Below, in pieces: positions 52,643-62,887 of a stretch of 64,000 nucleotides of DNA. The DNA lies in contig NC_083373.1 of the NCBI RefSeq assembly GCF_029542785.1, positions 1-64,000 on the forward strand. Direction: 5' to 3'. The notes beneath the pieces were generated by a model. The model had not been told where the DNA came from. It was given only the letters and a program-made list of their open reading frames with translations, and ran no database searches. Both the position numbers and the translations under genes were made by a program. The stretch's first letter is position 1, and every line of letters begins with the position of its first letter. The stretch is from Malassezia japonica (lineage: Eukaryota; Basidiomycota; Malasseziomycetes; Malasseziales; Malasseziaceae).

Positions 52643-54096
52643 ATGGCATCAGAGACCCAGGACGCTGCAGATCAAGCCGCTGCTGCGGACTCATCTGCGC
52701 AGGAGGTGATTGACCTTACGGATAACGCGCCAAAATCCTCGCGGGGAGCTGTGCATGATCTATGTACGTACACGACGCGTCTCACCTAGCACCGCCTTCT
52801 GGACGCGTTTCCAAGCGGCGAAAAGTCAATGCCGATACAGAGGCAGAGGAAAATGCATCTACAACGAATAATGGGGATACAGAGGTGAAGAAAGAGGACC
52901 CGAACGGAGCACCGGCTGGTCCAGCTGCGTCAATCGACAGCGAGTTCAGCGTACGTTACTTTGGCTTACCCAGGAACCACCGCGGCGCGAGAAGCCGGCT
53001 GTGATTGAAGAGCGGACAGGTCTGATCCAGTTCCGTGTTGTGACAAACGACAGCAAGCCCGAATCGCTCGTTATCCTTACCGGGCTTAAGAACATTTTCA
53101 TGCGCCAGCTGCCCAAAATGCCGCGCGAGTACATCACGCGACTGGTCCTCGACCGGAACCATTGGAGTATGGCGATTGTCAAACGTGGTCTCCAGGTTGT
53201 TGGAGGCATCACGTATCGTCCCTTTCCCCATCGTGAGTTTGCCGAAATTGTCTTTTGTGCGATTGCCAGCACGGAGCAAGTCAAAGGGTATGGCTCGCAT
53301 CTTATGAACCATTTGAAAGACCATGTCAAAAAAGTGTCGCCCATCAAGCACTTCTTGACTTATGCGGATAACTATGCTATTGGTTATTTCAAGAAGCAGG
53401 GCTTTACCAAGGAGGTTTCGCTGCCTCGCTCGGTGTGGGTCGGCTATATCAAGGACTATGAGGGTGGTACGCTAATGCAGTGTACCATGGTTCCCCGGAT
53501 TCGGTACTTGGACGTGCAAGATTTCCTTGCGGCTCAAAAGCGTCTGATTCAGTCGCGCATTCGCTCCTTCTCCCGTTCACACGTTGTATACCCAGGCTTG
53601 GACGTGTTCAAGAAGCGCAATGCGAGCAATGCAACTCCGTCTGACAAGGTGGAGCTCATTGTGCAACCCAGCGAGGTACCCGGCCTGCGCGAGACGGGAT
53701 GGACGCCCGAAATGGACGAACTAAGCCGCCGCTCCAAGCGCGGACCCCACTTTACGGCGATGCGTCACATCCTCGTCGAGCTCAATGGACACGCAAGCGC
53801 ATGGCCATTTGTGGCACCTGTGAATGCTAATGACGTTCCAGACTACTATACAGTGATCACGAACCCGATGGACTTGTCTACCATGGAGACCAAGCTGGAG
53901 AACAACCAATACGAAACGGTGGACGACATGGTCAAGGATGCGCAGCTTGGTACGTTTCTCCGCTAACCCAGTATTCGACAACTGCAAACTTTATAACCCC
54001 GCATCTTCACCCTACGCGAAATGCGCGATAAAACTGGAGAAGTTCCTGTACGACCGGCTACCCCAGTGGAAACAGGCTGCCGGGTTGACGGCGTGA
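52643..54096 (+). CDS. GCN5: SAGA histone acetyltransferase
   Basis: 460 aa, exons 52643-52763, 52790-52950, 52974-53949 and 53972-54096; introns 26, 23, 22. An acidic N-terminus ([14 protein letters not shown]) precedes the GNAT domain: [20 protein letters not shown], catalytic Glu in [11 protein letters not shown] and QVKGYG for acetyl-CoA. The bromodomain has [16 protein letters not shown] [28 protein letters not shown] and FDNCKLYNP. It lacks a PCAF_N domain, as in other yeasts. It acetylates histone H3 tails in SAGA/ADA. The last exon boundary falls inside the bromodomain (DAQL-VFDN). Confidence 0.96.
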
Positions 54097-54362
54097 CTTT
54101 ACGCTTGAATCACGCGACTCCATAGACAAGCGCCCGATTTCATACCCCACTGGATTATACTTGCATATGATTGGTCGAATTTTGCATGGTGAGACAGAAG
54201 AGGTTCAGGGTGTAATATGACCGGCAGTCTTCGGAACGCGCCGGCGAGAACGCATGGACCCCTAAAAGCAGATTTCTCCACCTCTGCTTCTCCAGAGTAT
54301 GCAACTATTGCCCCAGCCTGGCAAGACGGCTGATACATTAATACTCCTCTGAGAAAAGCAAT

Positions 54363-54866
54363 ATGCTTCACGTACAGCAGGGTCAATGGTCCTCATCCTT
54401 CCCGTCTCAGGCTGCGAGCATGCATCCCTCCGACCGGATGTTTGGGGAAGCGACTTTTTCGCCCCACACTTCGTTGGGGGCGTTTGGGCAAGATCGATAT
54501 GCTCCGAGTAACCCGAACCAAACTAGCTTTAATGGGTCGGGGAATGGGCTCGACACGACCCATCTATCACAGCGCCTTGGTTCGCTGCTCTTTGACATCC
54601 AGTCGGGCGGCGACCAAGTGCAGAGTGTGTGGCAAATGTGGCATAACGATGAGTCGTCACAAGATAACGTTCCCTTTGGCGTGTTGGACAAACCCCAGAC
54701 GGCCGCTCCTCCTGTAACGCCGCCCAACGCTCAATGGGAGTTTGATGGTGTAAAGAACGGATATAATCCCCAAAAAATGCACCCAGCACCAGATGCGATG
54801 CGCGACAGGAATTTCACCATCTCTTCTCTTTCTTTTGAGGGCATGTCGCTCGGAAAAGATGCTTGA
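54363..54866 (+). CDS. Small hypothetical protein
   Basis: 167 aa, ATG 54363, no introns. Polar, Ser/Gln/Asn-rich, without a signal peptide or membrane span. A more ordered centre (LSQRLGSLLFDIQSGGDQVQ SVWQMW) could form a helix. I do not recognise the family. The intact frame between GCN5 and the sterol isomerase argues for a real gene, but base use is less biased than in neighbours. The 266 bp before it (54097-54362) shows nothing. Confidence 0.55.
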   Translation: MLHVQQGQWSSSFPSQAASMHPSDRMFGEATFSPHTSLGAFGQDRYAPSNPNQTSFNGSGNGLDTTHLSQRLGSLLFDIQSGGDQVQSVWQMWHNDESSQDNVPFGVLDKPQTAAPPVTPPNAQWEFDGVKNGYNPQKMHPAPDAMRDRNFTISSLSFEGMSLGKDA

Positions 54867-55018
54867 CGTCTTTTTATGACACGCCTTATTACCTTGTTGA
54901 TGCTATGTCCACCCACCTTGTCTATGCACCCCACCTCTACGCTACTTCACATGTACTGATAGCCATCGTCATGGGATTCTCTAGCTTGATGACATTCGCT
55001 AATAGATTCAATCCTATT

Positions 55019-55798
55019 CTAAACGTCTTTCTTTGCGGACTCGTTCGCAGCCATGCGCAGCAGAGCACAGCCGCTGGTAGCGAGTAGGTACAGCGGAACA
55101 ACCACCCAGACACTGCCATATTGTGTCAGCATTCACACCCCCACCCCAAAATAGATACTCACCCGTTGCTTGCGCCCAAGTAAAAGTAGAGGTGCAGAGG
55201 GTCGGCTGTGTCAAGAGACTGAAGAGTCAGTGGATGGAGCGGACGTACAGGACTACCCGTAAGCCATTCCGGAACGAAAGTCATCTGGGTGAGCAAAAAT
55301 AATACCTACATAATCGCCGTACAGCTCTGCCCCGCAGAGCAGCACAAGCCAAAAATGGTAACGCAGATCATTCCGCTGCACAAGATATGCCGTGTACGCG
55401 GCCAATGGGCCAGTCAGCACCACAGTTAGCAGCTCCACAGACACGATGCCAGCATCGGCCACGCCCCAACGCGAGTCTGCATAGCTGTACTCCTGCCAGA
55501 CCGACGCAAAGAAACCTTTCGAGCTGTTTACAGTACGTCCAACAAGCGAGAGCCACACAAACGGTCCCTCCACTAGGGTCAGTGCATCGCAGGAAGACGT
55601 ACAAAAGACATGGATCAGCGCGTCAAACACGAGCCAGAAATAGAGGAGCTGGAGATTTGCGGTCAGACCACGCTTGTGTGCAATATACACTAGGCCTGTG
55701 GCAGCTCCAATCAGGGCGCCAACATAACCGATAGAGAAAACAGTCTGCGCGGCCGCGTCGGACAGCATAACACGTCGAGGGAAAGGTAGATCGGGCAT
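55019..55798 (-). CDS. EBP-type sterol isomerase (EXPERA domain)
   Basis: 224 aa from exons 55798-55310, 55284-55249 (36 nt), 55218-55163 and 55112-55019; introns of 25, 30 and 50 nt. The last is the longest I placed in the window. Spliced motifs: DALIHVFC, EGPFVWLSLV, WQEYSYADSRWG, SVELLTVVLTGP, YGDYMTFVPEWLTGSP and NGVWVVVPLYLL. These match emopamil-binding protein, including the His/Glu and W-x-E-Y-x-x-A-D-S-R site. EBP shifts the sterol double bond from C8 to C7. Most fungi use unrelated Erg2, so this may be a second isomerase or an EBP-like relative. The ending AANESAKKDV has a weak KKxx-like lysine pair. Confidence 0.85.
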
Positions 55799-55830
55799 GC
55801 GGATCGGTAATCGGGTATGACATGAAATGA

Positions 55831-56409
55831 CTATGGTGAGGGCGAAAGGAGCTCGCGCTCCAAGGTATCAAGCCGCTCTCGTAATGCAGCAATGCGGTCT
55901 CCTTGTTCGGCGTACTCCGCGCGCTTTTTCGCCAAGATCGGCAGCGGGTCCTGCGACGAATGATGTTCCAAATCGTGTTGGATGACGTCCCAGTCTGGCT
56001 CGGCGACGTCCTCTAGTTTGATAGATGCAAGCTCTGCGCATAATTCTTGTAGTCTTTTTTGAGCAGAACCTTGGCTTGGCTTGTCCGTTGCGCCCCCTCG
56101 TGCTTTGAGTTCGCGCCGCGAGACGGCAAAGAAAAGTGCGTCTGCACAGCCGCGCAGCTCACCCAATGCACGCCCAATAGGCACACCGACTGCATTGTAT
56201 CCTTCGTCAAACCCTTTCTGCATGTGCTGGAGCTTTCCGTGCTCTAGACCCTCGCGATAACCCATCTGACATTAGCGCGCTCTACCCACGTTTTCAAATT
56301 GCGACTCCATCTTTACACGGTCGCGTTGCTCCATGTTCACAGAATCCTGGAGCACTTGGTTGTCTTCTTCATCAGAGACAAGCCAGTCATCGCCGCCGCT
56401 CTCTGACAT
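55831..56409 (-). CDS. YAE1: Yae1, adaptor for Fe-S delivery to Rli1/ABCE1
   Basis: 184 aa, exons 56409-56290 and 56265-55831 (24-nt intron). Acidic start (SESGGDDWLVSDEEDNQ) and then the deca-GX3 motif: MGYREGLEHGKLQHMQKGFD, GYNAVGVPIGRALGELRG. This is the Yae1/Lto1 repeat that binds the partner Lto1. The C-terminal coiled coil is KRAEYAEQGDRIAALRERLD. The Yae1-Lto1 pair recruits the CIA machinery to mature the ribosome recycling ATPase Rli1. It is divergent from BET4 with 77 bp between starts. Confidence 0.85.
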
Positions 56410-56486
56410 GGCTCGCGTCACGGAGAAGGAGGCTGGACACAAAAAAGAGCCAAATTGTGGGTCACCTCCACTTTCATACAGCCTCC

Positions 56487-57691
56487 ATGCACAACGTTCG
56501 TCGTGTGCCTGTTGGCACGCTCTCAGCCGAGGCGATTGCCGCGCAGCGCGAACAGGAACAGCACAAGCTAGCGACGTACAAAGAGCTCGAGAATGCGTAC
56601 TTTAAGCATGTATGTTTTGTCTCTGACAACAGCGCAACGCGAACAATTTCAGCAAGGAAGCATTGGAGAGCACGACTGCATTGCTGTCTGTGAACCCTGA
56701 ATACTACTCTGTGTGGAACTACCGACGAGAGATTCTCTTGCACATGTTTGACCAGGCACCGAAGGACGAGGCGCAGCGTGTCCGCGCCCAGCTGCTTGCG
56801 GAAGACCTGACATTGACGCAGCAAAGCATGCGTACGCACCCCAAGGTGTACTGGTTGTGGAACCATCGCCGCTGGTGCTTGATGAGCCTTCCACCTCCTG
56901 GGGATGGCACGGAAGCGGCACAGGTCAAGTGGCGCAAAGAGCTGGGCTTGGTCGACATGATGCTGGGAATGGACCCACGCAACTTTATGGGCTGGAATTA
57001 TCGCCGTTCGGTCATTGCCGAGCTTGCCGCGGCCATGTTGGATACCAAAGAGAGCGATGTGCCTCCCTTCCCCTCCTCTCTCTCTTCGCATGTGTTGCAA
57101 GGCAAAGAAAAAGAGGCTCATCTCGCACTGGCCAAGAGTGAGCTGAAGTATGCGTTGAACAAGATCGAGAGCAACTTTAGCAACTTTAGTGCGTGGCACT
57201 ACCGCTCCAAGCTGCTCCCTCGTGTATGGGATGCTGAAGAGTTTAGCGAAGCACAGCGCGCCTCGGAGCGTGCGCAAGGTACGTCTTTGTTCTTACGCAG
57301 AATTTGAGTTGTTGCAGCAGGCCATGTATACCGACCCCAGCGACCAGAGTATCTGGATTTATCACCGCTGGCTCGTTGCCCAAGGTAAGTGTTTCTTCTT
57401 ACACAGACCCCTCGCGATCGGTCCTCGAGAAGCAAATCAAGGATATCTCGGAGCTGGCAGAGATGGAGCCGGACAGCAAATGTGCGTGGTGGTTCTCACA
57501 CAGGGTGTCTTCAAAGTCTTGCACACTATAAACAGCAGCTCGTCAAGCATCACGGCGGTGCACTAGGCAAGGAAACTTGCTCAAAGGCTCAAGATGACGT
57601 GCATTCGCACCTATCTACTCTTGCGCGTATTGATCCCTTGCGTCGTGCTCGATATGAAGAGTTGCAGCAGGATGGAGACCATCGTATTTAA
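56487..57691 (+). CDS. BET4: Rab geranylgeranyltransferase alpha subunit
   Basis: 371 aa, exons 56487-56609, 56633-57278, 57301-57384, 57407-57481 and 57504-57691; introns 23, 22, 22, 22. MHNVRRVPVGTLS is the standard start. PPTA repeats: VWNYRREILL, LWNHRRWCL, GWNYRRSVI, AWHYRSKLL and IWIYHRWLV. It pairs with Bet2 and the escort protein to prenylate Rab GTPases. Its TAA overlaps the TAA of the next gene on the other strand (shared TTAA at 57688-57691). Confidence 0.95.
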
Positions 57692-59974
57692 TCATACTCA
57701 CTCACAAAAATCATTTTGCCCACACTGTCGTGCGGCGTGTAGCGGATGCGCTCGCTGGAGAATGCATCATTTGCATCACCATAGAATGAGTATCCACTGT
57801 TACCGACCTCCTCCTTCTCCGTCTCCTTGTTCTGCGAGCGGAGAAGAGAGCTGATCGGCAGGCCCGTGCGAACATCACACTCGTTGCCAGCGTGGTCCAC
57901 GTAGGTCTGGTTTTGGTGGATATTGGCCGCCTTGTATGCGCTGGGTGAGTCGGGGAGACGTACGTGATAATGTCACCCTGGATCGCATAGAGGTATTGCT
58001 CGAGCGCCTTGAGGAAGCGCTTGGTTTGCAGGTGCTTGGAAGAAGCACAAATCGTCAGCTTGTTGTCCTGGATAATGTAGCCGATACCGAAACCGTCCTG
58101 GACCACGGGACCAAAGCCGAAAATGCGCAGCGAAGGGTTACCGCAGTTGGACGTAGAAAGAACGACATGGCTCAGAGTCTTGTAGCCATTGTCGGTAAAG
58201 AACTCGGGCATAGTCTCGCCATTGACACCGTGTTGCTTCTCCCACAAGGCGAGCATTGCGTAAAAGTGGCTGGGTAAGCAAGTCGACGTACCGATCAAAG
58301 CCCTTGCCCGCGGCGCAGTCCTTGGATAGTTTCGTGTGCCCAGCACAGGCCGCACGCAGCGCGGTGAGCTTTGTCTGCATCTTGGCTTTGGGATCAGTCC
58401 AGGCCCTGACAAAGTCGAGCGTGTGCGGCTGGACGGTGCGGATGGTCTCGGTGCGGCCACGCAAAAAGGCCTTGGTCATCGCAGGCTCATACGTCGGTGG
58501 TGCACGGCCATACAGCGAGTAGTACGTCGCCTGGAATGCCATCTGGACAAATGCATCGGGCGAGAAGCCGTGGCTGGTAATGAAACGCTTGCCATATCCC
58601 TTGAACTCTAGGACGAAGCACTCGTTTTGGCAAATTCTGCGTGAGCCAAGCAACGTACAGATCCGACAGGCGCATCTCAGCATACTGCACACTGCTCAGA
58701 ATCTCTGGCGTCCACGACCACTCGAGGCGTTTCGGCGTCGTGCGCGCCAGGACATCGGTCAGGACGTTCTCGCTGATCCGCTGCGTCGGGTTTTTGCGTG
58801 CCACGCTGCGGGCGAATGGCGAGGTCTTTGCCTGGAACAAGCTGCGGGTGTTGGGGTGAATAGAACGGGCAAATTGCAGAATCAGCTCCGTGTAGATGTC
58901 GGCGACAAAGCGCAGCACCGTGTGACCGTCTGCAGAAGAGTGCTCAAAGTTGACGCCTGCCGCGCCGTTCGCACAGACGATAATCTGGAGCTTGTCGTAC
59001 CAGCGGTTCAGGCACGTTCCCACCTGCTTGCCCTCTTCGAGCCGGTATGAGCCACAGAGCATGTTGTTGGTGAGTTCCTCGACTCCCGAAGGCGCGTAGT
59101 CGTCCAGACACAGGACAAACAGCGCCGAGTCGATCATCGTCATGCATCTGTGGTTGTGCTCGTTCTCCTCGAGCTTGGCGCGCGCCGCGTACCACGTCCG
59201 GCGCTTTTCGGTGCTGAGCACACCGAGCGACTCCTTACCCAGCTGCTCCGGCGCAATCTGGTCTGCGTCGCGCAGGATGGACTTGAGCGTCGCGACGAGC
59301 TCGGGCTCAGTCAGCAACGGGCGGCTCTCCTGGTCCAGGACCTCGAACCAGTAAAACTGGCCGCGGCGCATGACGACCATATGGCGCGACTCTGCAAAGA
59401 GGCGGAGTTTGCAACCCTGAGACGTGGGAATACGGGCCATGCCAAACAGGCGGCTGTACTGGAACATGTCGAGTGGCGCTGTGTCAGGGACGATACGTAC
59501 TTCCGCGGAACGAGTCTGGCTCGAGGGTTTCGTGGCGCAGGTCGTGAATGAACGACAAGCTCGCGAGGGTCAGGTTGGCTGCGCGGCGCAGCTGCGTGCC
59601 GCGCGCAGGGTCCGGCTCATCCCTACTGTCAGTGGGCAGTGACGTACTCCAAGATAAAAAAGGGGTTCAGGTTCAGGACCACACTGTCGTTGCCGAGCAG
59701 GTAGCTATCGTCCCAGAACTCTTCGATGTAGCTTTTTTTGGATTCTGCATAATCGAGAAGTTCCTGCTGGAGTTTCGGCCCCTCGTTCTCAAGGAAAGAT
59801 TCGACGACCGACTTGGTGCGTGCGTGCTGCTCCGGTGTCTGGGTCAGCCGTGGTGCGTACCTGGAGAGCCTCTAGGCTGACAAGGTACTTTTTGCACGAC
59901 TCCTCGAGTGTCGGCACGGCGAGCTTCGGCAGCTCGTGCTGGCGTGCAAACGTCTTCTTCTCTTGCTCGGACAT
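57688..59974 (-). CDS. Carnitine O-acetyltransferase (Yat2-like)
   Basis: 717 aa, exons 59974-59859, 59836-59648, 59625-59501, 59478-58659, 58636-58292, 58269-57964 and 57940-57688; five introns of 22 nt and one of 23. LPKLAVPTLEESCKKYL is the family start motif. The catalytic His is in VNFEHSSADGH. CoA/carnitine-site residues lie in FVLCLDDYAPSG and in KRFITSHGFSPDAFVQMAFQ. No mitochondrial leader or peroxisomal C-terminus (ends FVSEYD), so a cytosolic or outer-membrane Yat-like form is likely. It has an extended C-terminal region (SLLRSQNKETEKEEVG). It moves acetyl units between CoA and carnitine. Confidence 0.92.
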
Positions 59975-60088
59975 CGTGTCAGCGTTGAGAACCACCCTAG
60001 GGACCCCCGCACAGACAGTCACTCTGGCTTGGCGTACCCTGATTGGCAGAAACTACAAACCACGTGGTCACTATGCTTAACACCGACA

Positions 60089-62851
60089 CTACTCCGGCTT
60101 CGTGGCACGGTCGCGGACCTGTGCGAGGAGCGATGAGGCGATGCGTCCCTTGATCTCTGACTCGATCATCTCGTCGTTGCCCTCGGCATCGCCCTTGCCT
60201 TCTCCACTGACGCGCTCGGCGAGCTCGAGCTTGCGCCCGGCGAGTGCGAGGATGTCTTCGTCGATCGTGCCGCGGCTGATGAGCTTCACGACGGTCACTG
60301 GCTTGGTCTGGCCAATGCGGTAGCAGCGATCCGTAGCCTGTTTATCGTTTTGCGGGTTAAAGTCCTGGTCGAAGAGCACCACCCAGTTTGCTGCGACCAA
60401 ATTAATGCCGAGACCACCGGCGCGTGTCGACAGCAAGAAAACGGGGATGCTCGTGTCGTTGGTAAAGTGGTCGACAATGTGCTGCCGGTCGCCGACGTTG
60501 GTCTGTCCGGTGAAGCCGACGTACGGGACGCCCATGTGCTCGAGGCACACGCACAGGATATCCAGCACCGAGGTGAACTGACTAAAGATGAGCATGCGGT
60601 CGCCCTTGGCGCGGACGTCGTCAATGATACGCTTCAGCGCCTGGATCTTGCCCGAGTTCATCCACTCCTCGGCGGGCAAGACATGCTTCTGCGTCGACTT
60701 CCACGAGCGTGCGAGGAGTGAGAGCTCTGCGTCCGTGTTGATTGCAAAGTCCTCCTTCAGATGCGTCAGGTTGTCCTCGGCGTGTTCCGGCTCGCGCATG
60801 TAGTCCTTGGCAAGCGCCGCAATCTTCTTCTCCGTGTAGAGTCGCCGGAAGAGTAAGGGGTGGTTTGCCGCCTTGCGCAGGTCCATCAGCACGTTGCTCG
60901 TGTCGCGCGAAGTTGGCCCCTTTTTGCCCTTCACCGGCTCTTCGGCCTCGACGAGCGCCGACTTGGTGCGCTGCAGAGCGTCCTGGTACAGGTCCTGCTG
61001 CGCCTCGGTCATGTCACAGTACTCCACCGTCTCGGTCTTTTTCGTGAGTAGCAGCACCTTGTCCTTGCGCCGACGGAGGACGAAAGGACGCATCATGCGC
61101 TTCGCACGGATAACACGCTGCTGCGACAGCTGCGACGTCCCTGCGCCAGGCTTCACCTTGAAAATTGCCGCGAGCGCCTCCTCGGCAGAGGTAAAGTACT
61201 CGGGCAGGATAAAGCTCAAGAGCGAAATGAGCTCTTGCAAATTGTTCTGCAGCGGCGTTCCGGTAAGCAAGAGGCGCCAGCGCGCCGAGATCTTCATCAG
61301 CTTCTCGTACTTTTGCGAGCGGCGGTTCTTGAGCATGTGCCCTTCGTCGTACACACACACGTCGAAGCCGCACTTGCGCAAGAACTTGTGGTCGTCGCCG
61401 GCCGTCGCCATGTCGTAGGTCGTGAGCATCACGTCGTAGTCGCTGCGTTCGCGCAGGTCCATACGCATCTCGCGGCGCTCGGCCTGCGAGCCGTAGTACA
61501 CCTCGACCGCGAGCGACGGGCAAAAGTGCTGCAGCTCACGCGACCAGTTCTCCAGCACAGAGGAGGGGACAATGATGAGGTGCGGCCCTTTGCGCTTGCC
61601 CTGCAGCTTGCAGTACGCAAGAAAAGAGATGACCTGCGCCGTCTTGCCGAGACCCATCTCGTCGGCGAGAATGCACGAAATCTGCTTGCGGTACAAGAGA
61701 TTGAGCCAGCTCACACCCAGCACCTGGTAGTCCTTGAGCCGGATGCCCTCGGCGAGGTTCGAGGGCTGCTCCTGCAGGTAGTTTTCATCGTTCACACCCT
61801 CGCGCTTGACCTCGGAGAGGTTCACTGCGCCGAACGCGTCGTCGACACCATTGTCGGTCGACGTTTGCCACGAGCTCATCGCCTTGTCGAGCTCTGCACC
61901 GACCGCCTCGCACTTGGCCAGCACGTCGTCGACCTCCATGTAGCCCGCCATCAGCTCGACGCAGTTGGTAAAGAGGCGTGGCGACACGCCCTTGGCCGAC
62001 TTGTCGCCCAGGCGCTCGTACACATCGTCGACCGACGCAAACGGACGCAGACCGATGATCGTATTCGCCTGCTCCGGCGTGCAGCTGATGCTGTCGACCA
62101 TGCTGTTCGCGTCACACTTGTTGAACCAGCCCAGCGCGAGATTCTGCTCATACTTCTGACGCGCGTCGGCGTCGTACGCATCCTCGCCGTCGGTCGACTC
62201 ATCGCCGTCAAACTCGATGGACGCGTCGCTGTCCGAGTCGTCCATTACACGCGACTTGCGCTTCGCAGGCCGCTTGGGCGGCGGCCGCGCTGCTTGCTGC
62301 GGCGGGTGCTGAACATACTGGACCTGCTGCGCCGGCTGCGGCGCAATGGCCACCGGCGGCGGGGGCGGCTGCGCGACCGTCTTTGGCCGGAGCTTCTCGA
62401 TGGCCTCGCCCAGGTCGTAGTTCGAGGCGCGGAGCACCTCGACACACTGCTCCACGGTGTAGTTCGAAAAGAGGCGCGCGAGGCGCGTCGCCTTGATTTG
62501 CACGATGGAGTCCGACGGTGTGTACACGTTTGGCCGCGACGGAGGAGGAGCGGGCACACTCTCCTCGCTGCTGTGCTTCACCGAAGCCGGGCTCGACTCG
62601 GACGAAACCTCGGACTGCAGCGCGTTGTTCTCGGCGCCCGGCCCACGGTACTGGAAGGAGTCGAGGCTGCGGCGGAAGGCATCGCCGCCATCTTGCCGCA
62701 CCTTCTTGTTCGCATGCGACTCGTCCCCAGCGCGCGTGGGGCTCGAGTCCGGCGCGAGGATCACTGGATCGTGCGCCTGACCACTCATCGCGTGGGAGAA
62801 AAGCGAGGCGCTTTCCGCGCGACGCGACGCGACCAACTTAATTTCGAACAT
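60089..62851 (-). CDS. FUN30: SNF2-family remodeller Fun30/SMARCAD1
   Basis: 920 aa, single exon, ATG 62851; ATG 62788 (MSGQAHDPVILAP) is an alternative and looks the more natural start. A CUE-like ubiquitin-binding helix set is near residue 140 (LARLFSNYTVEQCVEVLRAS, YDLGEAIEKL). ATPase motifs: Walker A DEMGLGKT, DEGH in place of DEAH, LLTGTPLQNN and QATDRCYRIGQTKPV. A Gly/Pro-rich and acidic stretch lies in between. It acts in heterochromatin silencing, DNA-end resection and nucleosome editing. Subtelomeric silencing in yeast needs it. Confidence 0.93.
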   Translation of the reverse strand: MFEIKLVASRRAESASLFSHAMSGQAHDPVILAPDSSPTRAGDESHANKKVRQDGGDAFRRSLDSFQYRGPGAENNALQSEVSSESSPASVKHSSEESVPAPPPSRPNVYTPSDSIVQIKATRLARLFSNYTVEQCVEVLRASNYDLGEAIEKLRPKTVAQPPPPPVAIAPQPAQQVQYVQHPPQQAARPPPKRPAKRKSRVMDDSDSDASIEFDGDESTDGEDAYDADARQKYEQNLALGWFNKCDANSMVDSISCTPEQANTIIGLRPFASVDDVYERLGDKSAKGVSPRLFTNCVELMAGYMEVDDVLAKCEAVGAELDKAMSSWQTSTDNGVDDAFGAVNLSEVKREGVNDENYLQEQPSNLAEGIRLKDYQVLGVSWLNLLYRKQISCILADEMGLGKTAQVISFLAYCKLQGKRKGPHLIIVPSSVLENWSRELQHFCPSLAVEVYYGSQAERREMRMDLRERSDYDVMLTTYDMATAGDDHKFLRKCGFDVCVYDEGHMLKNRRSQKYEKLMKISARWRLLLTGTPLQNNLQELISLLSFILPEYFTSAEEALAAIFKVKPGAGTSQLSQQRVIRAKRMMRPFVLRRRKDKVLLLTKKTETVEYCDMTEAQQDLYQDALQRTKSALVEAEEPVKGKKGPTSRDTSNVLMDLRKAANHPLLFRRLYTEKKIAALAKDYMREPEHAEDNLTHLKEDFAINTDAELSLLARSWKSTQKHVLPAEEWMNSGKIQALKRIIDDVRAKGDRMLIFSQFTSVLDILCVCLEHMGVPYVGFTGQTNVGDRQHIVDHFTNDTSIPVFLLSTRAGGLGINLVAANWVVLFDQDFNPQNDKQATDRCYRIGQTKPVTVVKLISRGTIDEDILALAGRKLELAERVSGEGKGDAEGNDEMIESEIKGRIASSLLAQVRDRATKPE

Positions 62852-62887
62852 ACCCCTTTCGGCCGGGTCGTGCTAGCTATACAGAGC

